Part shown: piece by piece, positions 23,039 to 31,392 of the stretch
How positions within the stretch are numbered: position 1 is the stretch's first letter
How the letters are laid out: every line of letters begins with the position of its first letter
DNA from: a virus
Length of the DNA stretch: 31,392 bases
IMG/VR virus record: IMGVR_UViG_3300047373_000669
Location: 1 to 31,392 of that record
Direction: 5' to 3' (one strand)
Translations under genes and position numbers: made by a program
Notes under the pieces: generated by a model
The model's database searches: none
Seen by the model: only the letters and a program-made list of their open reading frames with translations
Told to the model about the DNA's origin: nothing

Positions 23039-26000
23039 ATGTCAAACATTCAATATTACTTAAACGAAGAAAAAAATATGATTTTAGTTTCTGGTTCTTC
23101 AACCAAAGCTGGAATGAATGCTCTTTTGACTTCAAGTAAGGATCCTAGTGCAACTTTTGACCCTAATTTAACGGCAAAAATTTCCTCACTAGGAATGAAT
23201 ACTACTTATGTAGTACAGAATGGTAATGATAATACTTCTTTTAATATAAATGATAATCAAGAATTATGGGTATATAGAGGTTATAATCAACAAGGAGGTA
23301 CCGATGGTAACACATATAGATATAACCCACATTTACACAGACCATATAAGGCATATATTTTAACAGAAACTGGTTCAGGTATACCAGGATTCCCTTATCT
23401 TCCTACAGGTAGTGCTATTAATACTGATGCACAAAGTAATACTGGAGGAGATATTCCAAGTAAATATATTGAAAGACAATTATCTATTGTAGGGAATACT
23501 AGTAATGCAATTACTTCTAGTGAAGATAGTGGTTCATTTACAATATATGATGATACTAGAGGAATCCATCCATTTGTATTTACAAAATATCACACATTAC
23601 CAGTTCCTAATGGTGTTGGTGCAGCTTATTTTGTATATAGAGAAGGAGAAAATTTTCAAGATCCAAGAGCATTACAATTTAATACTTCAACAGCATCCCC
23701 TTCTAACCCAGGAACAGATAAAGTAGCCTTTAATAGTTCTACTATAAACAGTATTTCACAAGTTTATATAGAAAACGATTTAGCTGTTGCCCAAGTATTA
23801 GGACCATTATCAGCATCAATAAACAGAGGAAAAGATGGAGGTTCATTTAGAGTAGATAATGGCAATAATAATGAATTTATTGAATTTAATATTGATACTA
23901 TTGATGTAAATGGCTTACTTGCTTCTTATTGGATTATAAATGTATCATCTCCATCAACTTCAACCCCATTTACTTTATTTGGAAATAATGCTCCAATTAG
24001 TGCTTCAGTTTTAGATTTTCCAATGTTTAAAACTACTATTGAACAACAACAAGGAACATCTCAAAATATTACTCCTTATTTAGGGGGTGGAGTTACATTT
24101 AGAACAGGATCATTTTCATATACTAGTAGTACTTTTACTCAAACAGATGGTAATGGAAACCCAGCATCGGGTTCTTCACAATTTGGTCTATATGCTGATT
24201 ATGATTTTTATGTCACATATGAATGTACTAATACATCACCTGTTGATTTAACAATATTTTTTACAGGATCTGGTGGTTCTTTTGATTCTAATTATTTTAT
24301 AGTATCCCCACAATCTGGAGCAGCATTTACAGCTTTAGTAGGTTCAGTTTCTGCCTCTGATGGTGGTACAGGAGGTATTGGTAATTTTACTAGATTTAAT
24401 GATGGAACTTATGTAGGTCAAAGATTTAATAATTCAATTAACAACCCATCTAGACCAGGTGTTCCACCTAGTGATATATTTGCTACTAGATGGAGTGATG
24501 TTTATATTTCATTTTCACAATCATTATCTGAAAGTATAGATGGTTTATATATTTTTAACCAACTACCTCAAAATGATATTCAAGTTACTGCTTCTGTTTT
24601 ATTAGCTGCTTGGACAGGTAGTGATACAGGATCAAAATATGGTACTGATGAATATGGTACAGCGGAATATGGAGAAGGTGAAACTGGAGAAGGACCAACA
24701 TGGCCAACAGCATCAATAAGAATATATACTGGAAGTTATCCAACTTCAGTACCAACAACATTAGATAATTTCTTAACAGAATCAGTATACCAAAGTAGAT
24801 ATATTTACACACAAAGTCAAGGTGTTCCTGTAACATTTAGTTTTTCAATACCATCAGAGTCTATAGCAATTAAAGATTGTTTATCAATGGCGTTGCATGT
24901 ATCTTCAGGATCTGCTCCTTCACAATCAGTTGAAAATGGTTTAGTAATAAGAAATTATAGTTTAGAATTTAATACACCTACTCAAAGTGCTCAAGGTGAT
25001 GGTAGAGTACCAACATTTATAGAAAACGCATTTGAAGGTACATTAGGATTTAGTAATACTCCTGATTGTCAACCTTTATATAATAATGTTACTGAAGAAA
25101 GAGAAAATGGAAGAATACAAATAGTAGAAGCTCAACCAACAGCTTCAGGATTTGGTGGTTTCCAACCCTTAAATTTCCAACCGATATTATCTGGATCAGC
25201 TGAAAAATCAACAGTACCAGAATCTTATTATACTACATTAAGACAAATTAATCCTAGATATGATGGTTCAAGAACTACTGCTGATAAAATAAACTCAATA
25301 GATGGTTTAGGAGGTGAAGATGGTACTGAAAGAGGATTTGGATTATTACCTGTAATTGATTATCAAACAGCATATTTTGCTTATTGCGATCAGGTATTAG
25401 ACCCATATCCAGTATTAAATAACGTAACACAATTTAATTTAAAATATTTAATAAACGATTCAGGTGATGCTTTACAACCTAATTTATCACCTTATACCGC
25501 TTTTGATGTAGAAGGAAGTTGGACAGAAGGAGAAGGAGCAAGAGTATCTATTAATCAAGTATCAGGTTCATCCCAATTTGACCAATTAAATGGATTAAAT
25601 CCTGTAAAATTAGTAGCTAAAGAACCTGTAGCAGTATTATGGTCACAAACGGGTGCAAATACATATGCTGGTAGTGATGTTAGTGGTTCTATTCCATTAG
25701 CAGGTGCTCCTGGAGTTGTATCAACATATACTTCTTCATTCTTAAGCTACAATATGACAGTACAAGGTAGGGACTTTGATGCTGCAAATCAAAATGATAA
25801 AGTTGTACCTTTAACAACAGCAATGTCACGAGGAGATCAAGCGGGTCAATTTACATTTTCTACTTCATCAAGATATGGTCAAATAGATTCAAATGTACAG
25901 CAACAAGCTTCATCATCAGTAATTTCATCTTTATCAACTGCACCAAATGGTGGTTCAGTAGGAGGAACAGCAACTTATGGTAACGTAGGTGAAATGTATT

Positions 26001-27436
26001 TTAACCAAGATTATTTTGCAATAAATAATAGTAGTGTAAACCCTCCAGGATATGATTATTTAACAGGAAATGATTTATCTGATGTTTATTCATTTACAGC
26101 TCAATTTGAGTTCCCAACTACAATGCCTCAAGTAGTTAGAACAGATAGAGGTGGTACTTTTGATAAATCGGATTACAATAGAACTAATGTAGGTAACATT
26201 TATGTTAAATTACAATATAATGATAATATAGGTACTAGTAATAGTGGGTGGGTTGATATGCAAATGACACAATTATCAAGACCAATATTAAGAGGATATT
26301 TTGGAAATAACCAAACAATTGATATTGATTTAATAAATACTATAGGAGCTGCAAATGCAGGATTAAGAAGTGGTAATAAAGAGTATTATTTCCAAATTAA
26401 CCCAAGAGCAATTCATTATGCTTATGAAAATGAGGGTATAGATGAAAAATCGGCTCAATACGCTTCATTTATATTTAATCTAGCATCATCACCTAATAAT
26501 GCAGCTATTAGAGCAAATAGAAGATATAGATGGGCTTACTATCAATATTATATGCCTGAAAATGTAGATGCAGATAAAAATTATTGGAACCCTAGTATTA
26601 GACCTCAAAATGTAGGTAGTGGTAATACTCCATGGTCTGCATATAATGGTCCTTATATTACAGCTAGGGTAATAAGTGAAAATGGTGTTTCTAGTGCTAT
26701 TGATGGTGCTTTAAATGCTCCATATTGGGCATTTTCACAATCAGCAGGTTCAGATGTAAGAGATCATATTCAATTACAATCACCAAATGGTAACGTATCT
26801 TATGGTGGAGAATATTATCAACAATATCTACCTTATACTGCTTCTGAAAACCCACAATTTCCAGGAGGAATAGAACCAGTTGATACTTCTATTCCAGCAT
26901 ATAACATACCTTGGACAGTACAAGTTGGAGATGAAATTAAATTCCAAAATAGTGAAATCCAAGTATACACAGTACAAGCTGTATTACCACCACAGGATAC
27001 AACAGATAATAAATTAGTATTAGCATTAGATAGAGCAGTACCTGCTTCAATTAATAAAGATTTCTTTATATTAAGAAGATTTAGATACTCTCCTAATACA
27101 GTAGTATTAAATAGTTTATTCCCTTATGGAGGATTAAAAACAGATGCTGTAACACTTGATGATACATTAACAAATAGTGTAACTCATTTCTATGATGGAC
27201 AAAATGGACAAAACCCTCCAGATGGGGTTGTCACCTCATCAACAGGTTCGTATTATACATCATCTATGGCTGAACAATCAACAATAAATGCACGTATTGA
27301 GTTTGTTGAAAGACCTTTAGCTAAAAAAGATAATACACCTACGGGTATTCTATTACCAGAATTCCCAACGGCGACAATAGAACTTGACCCAGATAAAGTA
27401 ATTACGGACTTAAGGGATAAGAAACTTATAATTTAA
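23039..27436 (+). CDS. giant tail protein, fibre-network candidate
   Basis: 1465 residues, Ser/Thr/Gly/Asn/Tyr-rich and beta-like, with no signal peptide or membrane segment. The N-terminus (S-N-I-Q-Y-Y-L-N-E-E-K-N) is followed by repeated G-S-G/T-G-S strands; at about 533-552 a K-Y-G-T-D-E-Y-G-T-A-E-Y-G-E-G motif recurs in neighbouring tail proteins. The C-terminal 350 residues include R-W-A-Y-Y-Q-Y-Y-M-P-E-N and W-T-V-Q-V-G-D-E-I-K-F-Q, the latter like a small beta barrel. I recognise no named domain. Position and composition point to a baseplate-edge or long-fibre protein. It lies behind its own candidate late promoter. Confidence 0.7.
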   Translation: MSNIQYYLNEEKNMILVSGSSTKAGMNALLTSSKDPSATFDPNLTAKISSLGMNTTYVVQNGNDNTSFNINDNQELWVYRGYNQQGGTDGNTYRYNPHLHRPYKAYILTETGSGIPGFPYLPTGSAINTDAQSNTGGDIPSKYIERQLSIVGNTSNAITSSEDSGSFTIYDDTRGIHPFVFTKYHTLPVPNGVGAAYFVYREGENFQDPRALQFNTSTASPSNPGTDKVAFNSSTINSISQVYIENDLAVAQVLGPLSASINRGKDGGSFRVDNGNNNEFIEFNIDTIDVNGLLASYWIINVSSPSTSTPFTLFGNNAPISASVLDFPMFKTTIEQQQGTSQNITPYLGGGVTFRTGSFSYTSSTFTQTDGNGNPASGSSQFGLYADYDFYVTYECTNTSPVDLTIFFTGSGGSFDSNYFIVSPQSGAAFTALVGSVSASDGGTGGIGNFTRFNDGTYVGQRFNNSINNPSRPGVPPSDIFATRWSDVYISFSQSLSESIDGLYIFNQLPQNDIQVTASVLLAAWTGSDTGSKYGTDEYGTAEYGEGETGEGPTWPTASIRIYTGSYPTSVPTTLDNFLTESVYQSRYIYTQSQGVPVTFSFSIPSESIAIKDCLSMALHVSSGSAPSQSVENGLVIRNYSLEFNTPTQSAQGDGRVPTFIENAFEGTLGFSNTPDCQPLYNNVTEERENGRIQIVEAQPTASGFGGFQPLNFQPILSGSAEKSTVPESYYTTLRQINPRYDGSRTTADKINSIDGLGGEDGTERGFGLLPVIDYQTAYFAYCDQVLDPYPVLNNVTQFNLKYLINDSGDALQPNLSPYTAFDVEGSWTEGEGARVSINQVSGSSQFDQLNGLNPVKLVAKEPVAVLWSQTGANTYAGSDVSGSIPLAGAPGVVSTYTSSFLSYNMTVQGRDFDAANQNDKVVPLTTAMSRGDQAGQFTFSTSSRYGQIDSNVQQQASSSVISSLSTAPNGGSVGGTATYGNVGEMYFNQDYFAINNSSVNPPGYDYLTGNDLSDVYSFTAQFEFPTTMPQVVRTDRGGTFDKSDYNRTNVGNIYVKLQYNDNIGTSNSGWVDMQMTQLSRPILRGYFGNNQTIDIDLINTIGAANAGLRSGNKEYYFQINPRAIHYAYENEGIDEKSAQYASFIFNLASSPNNAAIRANRRYRWAYYQYYMPENVDADKNYWNPSIRPQNVGSGNTPWSAYNGPYITARVISENGVSSAIDGALNAPYWAFSQSAGSDVRDHIQLQSPNGNVSYGGEYYQQYLPYTASENPQFPGGIEPVDTSIPAYNIPWTVQVGDEIKFQNSEIQVYTVQAVLPPQDTTDNKLVLALDRAVPASINKDFFILRRFRYSPNTVVLNSLFPYGGLKTDAVTLDDTLTNSVTHFYDGQNGQNPPDGVVTSSTGSYYTSSMAEQSTINARIEFVERPLAKKDNTPTGILLPEFPTATIELDPDKVITDLRDKKLII

Positions 27437-27437
27437 C

Positions 27438-27466
27438 ATATTTATAACATATAACAATATTTATAT
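27438..27466 (+). promoter_or_regulatory. doubled candidate late promoter
   Basis: ATATTTATAA at 27438-27447 and ATATTTATAT at 27457-27466 stand 19 bases apart in the gap before the ATG at 27479. The second is 22 bases from the ATG, the usual spacing. It is the only place where I see two copies in tandem. Confidence 0.5.
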
Positions 27467-27478
27467 AAAAATAACACA

Positions 27479-28144
27479 ATGGGATATTTAAATAATTCAG
27501 TAATAACAATCGATGCAATTCTAACTACAAAAGGTAGAGAATTACTAGCAGCGAATGACGGTTCTTTTAGAATAACACAATTTGCATTAGCAGATGATGA
27601 AATAGATTATACATTATATAATCCAACTCACCCATCTGGTTCAGCCTTTTATGGTGAAGCAATTGATGGAATGCCATTATTAGAAGCATTCCCAGAAGAA
27701 TCCCAAATCATGAAATATAAATTAGCTACTTTACCAAGAGGTACAGCTAAACTACCTATACTAAATGTAGGATACGATGCTGTAACACTACAACAAGGTG
27801 CTACTTTAGCTATTACACCTCAAACATTAAATTATTTAGGTAATGACCAAGTGTTTGAAACAAGTGGATATAGTTTAACGATAGCTGATATTAGATTACT
27901 AAATCAATTTGAAGCAACTGGTATTAATACAGCAGCAGCAACAGCAGCTAACTCAACAGCAACACAAACAATTGGAACTAATGTATCATCAACAATTACA
28001 GGTACTCAATTTACATTAAGAGCTACAACAGTAAATACATTATTCGGGTCTAATTCAACTCTTGTAAGTACATTGACGTTCAATGGATTAGATAGTGGAG
28101 CTAGAATTACTATTCCAATTACAATAACTAAGTCAACAACATAA
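27479..28144 (+). CDS. tail structural protein of T4-like marine phage type
   Basis: 221 residues. The beginning, I-D-A-I-L-T-T-K-G-R-E-L-L-A, followed by F-R-I-T-Q-F-A-L-A-D-D-E-I-D-Y, P-S-G-S-A-F-Y-G-E-A-I and M-P-L-L-E-A-F-P-E-E, is a pattern I recall from tail proteins of T4-like aquatic phages, where 'LTTKGRELLA' starts the protein. The exact role is unknown. The C-terminal third is Thr/Ala-rich and strand-like, perhaps a second beta domain. The gene follows a doubled candidate late promoter and precedes two related tail genes. Confidence 0.65.
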   Translation: MGYLNNSVITIDAILTTKGRELLAANDGSFRITQFALADDEIDYTLYNPTHPSGSAFYGEAIDGMPLLEAFPEESQIMKYKLATLPRGTAKLPILNVGYDAVTLQQGATLAITPQTLNYLGNDQVFETSGYSLTIADIRLLNQFEATGINTAAATAANSTATQTIGTNVSSTITGTQFTLRATTVNTLFGSNSTLVSTLTFNGLDSGARITIPITITKSTT

Positions 28145-28154
28145 AAATAAACAT

Positions 28155-29189
28155 ATGTCATTCAATAGATTAGAAGCAGATGATTTTGTAGTAAGTGCAC
28201 AGGCACAAACAGCAACTTGCTGGACAAATAACTTACCTACACTAACTAACTTCCATACTCAATCAAATCAGGTAGCGGGAGAAACAGGTAATTACTATGT
28301 AACAGTATATGATCAAAACCCAACAGGTAGTGCCGCTGCAGCACAATTTGAAATTGCCTATGGTAATGCAAGTGGTGGTGGTGCTTTAGCATTTAACCAA
28401 AACGCAGCACCTGGTATTTCTCCATCATCAACAATCTATGGACAATATAGAACACTAGTATTAGAAGATGAAAATGCAGGATTTGTATTTGGTGGTGTAT
28501 CAGGAAGTTCTATTTATGCTTTAAGTGTTGAAAGATCAGCTTATAAACAAGCATTATTTCCTGGTTCATTAAATTTAGTATTAAGTAGTTCTACATCAGT
28601 AGGAAATAATACATTAAGATTAACTGATGATTCAAATATGGTTAGTGTACCTACTTACTATGGTACAATGAGAGCATATCAAGTAATTAGTGGATCAGAT
28701 GGTTACTCATATAATTCAGGTTCAGGTGGAAGCGGATACACTACAGATAGTGGTTCATACGGTTTATTTTTACCAGATATTGGAACAGTATTATTAAATG
28801 GAGATGCTTTAGATTTAGATTCAGCTCAAGGATTAAATTTAGGTACAACAACAACTAGTAATACAGCTGGAAATAACCCACTAAAATTACTAGGAACAAT
28901 TCAATCAGGATCTTCATTTGGATTAAATTCAGAAGAAACAATTACATCTGATTTTGTATTCATTAGAGCAAGAAATTCAGAATTTAACTATTCAGAAAAC
29001 CCATCATATATTTCAGGTTCAACTGGTGAGGTAATTTATAATTACTTTATTAATAACCCTCAAACGTATATTACTACAGTAGGGATGTATAATGATAGTA
29101 ATGAATTATTAGCAGTAGCGAAATTATCAAAACCTCTAAATAAAGACTTTACAAAAGAAGCACTTATTAGAGTTAAATTAGATTTTTAA
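28155..29189 (+). CDS. tail protein, paralogue A (shared C-terminal domain)
   Basis: 344 residues. The N-terminus (S-F-N-R-L-E-A-D-D-F-V-V-S-A) corresponds to the start of the next protein (K-T-L-N-S-Q-D-I-I-I-S-P). The C-terminus, about 263-344, has S-E-F-N-Y-S-E-N-P, Y-I-T-T-V-G-M-Y-N-D and E-L-L-A-V-A-K-L-S-K-P-L, again shared with the next gene. The centre is Ser/Gly-rich and differs. The pair thus looks like a duplicated tail gene with a constant end and a variable middle. The end domain resembles tail or fibre-attachment proteins of T4-like aquatic phages. No SD; ATAAAAATAAACAT runs up to the ATG. Confidence 0.7.
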   Translation: MSFNRLEADDFVVSAQAQTATCWTNNLPTLTNFHTQSNQVAGETGNYYVTVYDQNPTGSAAAAQFEIAYGNASGGGALAFNQNAAPGISPSSTIYGQYRTLVLEDENAGFVFGGVSGSSIYALSVERSAYKQALFPGSLNLVLSSSTSVGNNTLRLTDDSNMVSVPTYYGTMRAYQVISGSDGYSYNSGSGGSGYTTDSGSYGLFLPDIGTVLLNGDALDLDSAQGLNLGTTTTSNTAGNNPLKLLGTIQSGSSFGLNSEETITSDFVFIRARNSEFNYSENPSYISGSTGEVIYNYFINNPQTYITTVGMYNDSNELLAVAKLSKPLNKDFTKEALIRVKLDF

Positions 29190-29195
29190 GAATGA

Positions 29196-30263
29196 ATGGC
29201 GGCGTACAAAACATTAAATTCACAGGATATAATAATATCTCCTTTAGAGGTAAGTAAAGGTTTCTCATTTGAGGGAAATGCTTTAACTGCATCTGATGTT
29301 GGGATTGATAGATATCTAGGTAATAAATTTGCCGTTCAATCATCAACAGGATATATAACAGAATACTCACAATCAGCTATATATTTCCAAACACAACAAT
29401 TATATTACTCTAATTTTATTTCTAGTAGTAATGGTAATGTTCAAGTAGCAAATACACAATCAATAAATCCTGATGGTACTGTAACAGGTAGAATGGCGTC
29501 TAATGCCTTTGAAAACTTCATTCCAACAGATTTATTACCACAACGTTTTTGGCTTACAAGTTCATATTCAGCTGCTTCATTAACCTCGGATGGAGGGTAT
29601 GGTACTGTAGAATATGGAGATGCTATTTATGGTATTAATATATTTGAACCAAAAATTGCTACATTATCTATACCTAGAAATTTATTTGGAGATTACATTA
29701 TACCTAAATCATTAATAATTACTACAGATAGTGGTAGTTATTTTGATGATGGTGAAGGTAGATTACAAATGTCTACTCCAAGTTCTAGTGTTCAAGATAG
29801 CATTACAGTTGGTAATGTTATTTATGAACATGGTATGGTTATATTTACAGGAGGTACAAGAAAAGAAGGAACTGGATTAACAGGTTCATACGGGGATGCT
29901 GAATATGGAGATGGATTTTATGGTGGTAGAACTGTTGGTAATAATGATTCTGAAAATTTTGTGGAAACTACCAACATTACTTGTTCATTTTCATCTTCTT
30001 TTACTATTTATGAGACGCAATATAAGTGTACAATAGCAGAAAGCGAATTTAATTATACACTTAACCCTACAATAATAACATCAGGGTCTAATATAGGTGC
30101 AATGCAGTCTTTTGCAACAGAATCATATTTTGATCCATATGTTACTACAGTAGGTTTATATAACAACGATCAGGAGTTATTAGCTGTAGGAAAGTTAGCT
30201 AAACCTTTACCCACATCTAAAACAACTGATACAACAATTTTAGTAAACATTGACAGACAATAA
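29196..30263 (+). CDS. tail protein, paralogue B with YG-rich motifs
   Basis: 355 residues. C-terminal residues about 277-355 (S-E-F-N-Y-T-L-N-P, Y-V-T-T-V-G-L-Y-N-N, E-L-L-A-V-G-K-L-A-K-P-L) match the C-terminus of paralogue A. Two Y-G-x-x-E-Y-G motifs are present: G-Y-G-T-V-E-Y-G-D-A-I-Y-G at about 133-146 and S-Y-G-D-A-E-Y-G-D-G-F-Y-G near 230-243. Start choice: an ATG 4 bases upstream (29192) is in another frame; the one at 29196 gives M-A-A-Y-K-T-L. Probably part of the same fibre or tail-tip structure, with its middle exposed. Confidence 0.7.
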   Translation: MAAYKTLNSQDIIISPLEVSKGFSFEGNALTASDVGIDRYLGNKFAVQSSTGYITEYSQSAIYFQTQQLYYSNFISSSNGNVQVANTQSINPDGTVTGRMASNAFENFIPTDLLPQRFWLTSSYSAASLTSDGGYGTVEYGDAIYGINIFEPKIATLSIPRNLFGDYIIPKSLIITTDSGSYFDDGEGRLQMSTPSSSVQDSITVGNVIYEHGMVIFTGGTRKEGTGLTGSYGDAEYGDGFYGGRTVGNNDSENFVETTNITCSFSSSFTIYETQYKCTIAESEFNYTLNPTIITSGSNIGAMQSFATESYFDPYVTTVGLYNNDQELLAVGKLAKPLPTSKTTDTTILVNIDRQ

Positions 30264-30271
30264 AACATTAT

Positions 30272-30290
30272 ATATTTATAATAAAATATA
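30272..30290 (+). promoter_or_regulatory. candidate late promoter, ATATTTATAA motif
   Basis: ATATTTATAATAAAATATA lies between the stop at 30261-30263 and the ATG at 30301, 29 bases from motif start to ATG. It would drive the collagen-like fibre gene. Confidence 0.5.
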
Positions 30291-30300
30291 ACCTTAGACC

Positions 30301-31392
30301 ATGGCAAATACATTATCAAATACTGGTATAGTAACCGGACAAACAGTAGAAGCTTTACAAGTTTCTCAATCTGTAGACGCATTTACTGGTGCGAATGACT
30401 ACGACATTACAATATCTGGTTCATTAACACTTACAGGATCCCTCTTCCAAACTGGATCCGTTTATTTTAAACAAATAGCACAAGTTCCAGCTACCGCAAG
30501 TAATAACTTAGGAACTGTAATGATTGACGTAGATGGTCGATTATATTCTGGTTCATCTTCAGTTGGTACCCAAGGTGCTGCTGGAGTAAAAGGTGAAACT
30601 GGTTCACAAGGTGCTGATGGAGTTGATGCAACAGGTACTCAAGGTGCTAATGGTGCTCAAGGTGCTGTAGGATCTACAGGTGCAGGTGGTGCTCAAGGTA
30701 CAATAGGTGAAAAAGGAAACGAAGGAACACAAGGTAGTGCAGGTACTGTAGGACCAGCTGGAGAAAAAGGTACATTTGGTGAAAAAGGTGAAGCTGGTGC
30801 TCAAGGTACTAGTGGTACAAATGGAGAAAAAGGACAACAAGGAGATGCTGGAACAGCAGGTGCTCAAGGTGAATCAGGTGAAAAAGGTGAAACTGGTTCT
30901 GCAGGTGGATTAGGTGCTCAAGGTGCACAAGGTGGTGCTGGAGAAAAAGGAGATAATGGAGCTCAAGGTACTGTAGGTGCAGGAGATAAAGGTCAAAAAG
31001 GTGAACAAGGAGATGCTGGTAACGCAGGTGCTCAAGGAGCAAATGGTGTAACAGGTTCTCAAGGTACTACTGGAGCAGGAGCTCAAGGTGAAACTGGATT
31101 AAAAGGTGAAAAAGGAGAAGCTGGTGCAGGTGGTGCACAAGGTGAAACTGGAGCAGGAGCTCAAGGAGAAACAGGACAAAAAGGTGAAGCTGGAAGTGGT
31201 GGAGCTCAAGGTGCTAATGGTGCCCAAGGAACAAATGGTGAAAAAGGAGCAATAGGAGAAAAAGGAGAAAATGGAGCAGGTGGTGCACAAGGTGAAACTG
31301 GAACAGGTGGTGCTCAAGGAGCAAATGGTGTAAAAGGTGAACAAGGAGATGCTGGTGGTACAGGTGCTCAAGGTGCTCAAGGTACTACAGGA
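30301..31392 (+). CDS. collagen-like tail fibre protein, partial (cut by right edge)
   Basis: ATG at 30301; the frame stays open for 364 codons to the window end, so the C-terminus is missing. Residues 1-86 form a head with M-A-N-T-L-S-N-T-G-I-V-T-G and I-T-I-S-G-S-L-T-L-T-G-S-L-F-Q-T-G, a pattern common at the start of phage fibre proteins. From about residue 88 to the end it is a nearly unbroken Gly-X-Y repeat (G-A-Q, G-E-T, G-E-K, G-A-N, G-D-A types), which should form a collagen-like triple helix. A few Gly-Gly or Gly-Ala-Gly interruptions give kinks. Proline is almost absent, so stability would rest on Gln, Glu and Lys. The receptor-binding tip presumably lies beyond the window. Confidence 0.85.
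   Translation, partial: MANTLSNTGIVTGQTVEALQVSQSVDAFTGANDYDITISGSLTLTGSLFQTGSVYFKQIAQVPATASNNLGTVMIDVDGRLYSGSSSVGTQGAAGVKGETGSQGADGVDATGTQGANGAQGAVGSTGAGGAQGTIGEKGNEGTQGSAGTVGPAGEKGTFGEKGEAGAQGTSGTNGEKGQQGDAGTAGAQGESGEKGETGSAGGLGAQGAQGGAGEKGDNGAQGTVGAGDKGQKGEQGDAGNAGAQGANGVTGSQGTTGAGAQGETGLKGEKGEAGAGGAQGETGAGAQGETGQKGEAGSGGAQGANGAQGTNGEKGAIGEKGENGAGGAQGETGTGGAQGANGVKGEQGDAGGTGAQGAQGTTG
30568..31392 (+). repeat. collagen-type Gly-X-Y coding repeat
   Basis: DNA made of 9-base-related units such as GGTGCTCAAGGT, GGTGAAACTGG and GAAAAAGGA, about 90 triplet repeats and more beyond the edge. It is a coding repeat of the fibre gene rather than a separate element, and a likely place for length change by recombination. 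Confidence 0.8.

Noticed and set aside
23505-24836. Frames inside the 1465-residue gene (plus 23505-23726, minus 24585-24836)
   Set aside because: They are Leu/Ile/His-rich shadows of the tail gene.
29192-29258. ATG at 29192 as the start of a separate small gene
   Set aside because: It opens only a short frame overlapping the paralogue B gene, whose start at 29196 is supported by similarity to paralogue A.
30604-31380. Minus-strand open frames rich in Ser, Cys, Thr, Leu and His (30604-30867, 30809-31042, 31099-31380)
   Set aside because: They are the reverse reading of the Gly-X-Y repeat of the collagen-like gene; the repeat avoids stops on the opposite strand and gives low-complexity products without start context.
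30568-31392. Short repeats that might be a CRISPR array
   Set aside because: Units are triplet-periodic, irregular and in frame with Gly-X-Y; there are no constant repeats separated by unique spacers.
1-31392. Integrated prophage
   Set aside because: No integrase, attachment site, repressor or host flank is visible; gp55-type late transcription is typical of lytic T4-like phages.

Overview
The window looks like the left-centre part of a lytic, T4-like contractile-tailed phage (myovirus) genome that probably infects a Bacteroidota (flavobacterial) host. The phage assignment rests on a gp55-type late sigma factor followed by a baseplate/tail module: a gp5-like hub or spike protein, a gp25 wedge protein, a gp6/baseplate-J wedge protein, very large tail proteins and a collagen-like fibre. 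The host assignment rests on several signs. Almost every start lacks a Shine-Dalgarno (SD) sequence and instead follows A/T-rich leader DNA. There are two lipoproteins, one with an acidic surface-export-type motif right after the lipobox Cys. A BACON-like domain ends the 1869-residue tail protein. The DNA is strongly AT-rich, and genes are tightly packed with many TAATG (stop/start) overlaps.

Layout. (1) 1-873, minus strand: an apparent three-gene operon of a thioredoxin-fold protein, a one-pass membrane/coiled-coil protein and a lipoprotein cut by the left edge, probably acting at the host envelope. (2) 874-937: divergent intergenic promoter region. (3) 938-3183, plus strand: a class I SAM methyltransferase, a sulfotransferase-like protein and a GT25-family glycosyltransferase, a plausible glycan-modification cassette. 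(4) 3195-3557: a small beta-rich protein of unknown role. (5) 3558-9504: small regulatory and metabolic genes. They include a DUF932-like protein, a surface lipoprotein, a GIY-YIG (T5orf172-type) protein, a phage-encoded ribosomal protein bS21, a staphylococcal-nuclease-type nuclease, an HD-domain protein and the late sigma factor. (6) 9542-31392: virion genes for hub, wedge and tail proteins, ending in a collagen-like fibre gene that runs off the right edge.

Three points stand out. First, a phage bS21 gene in a genome whose mRNAs are almost all SD-less is notable, because in Bacteroidota bS21 takes part in hiding the anti-SD of 16S rRNA; two genes downstream lies the one well-placed SD I noticed. 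Second, a 53-bp intergenic element occurs twice (3564-3616, 4181-4233) with the same internal spacing and a short hairpin kept by an A-U/G-U change, in front of genes that share an AAATAAARGTT-ATG leader. Third, the sequence ATATTTATAA recurs 15-29 bases before the starts of at least seven genes, mostly at the heads of virion gene blocks, and is a candidate late promoter for the gp55-like sigma.

All calls come from reading the sequence; no database search was run. Functions of the large tail proteins beyond 'virion/tail', and of the small genes, remain inferred or unknown.
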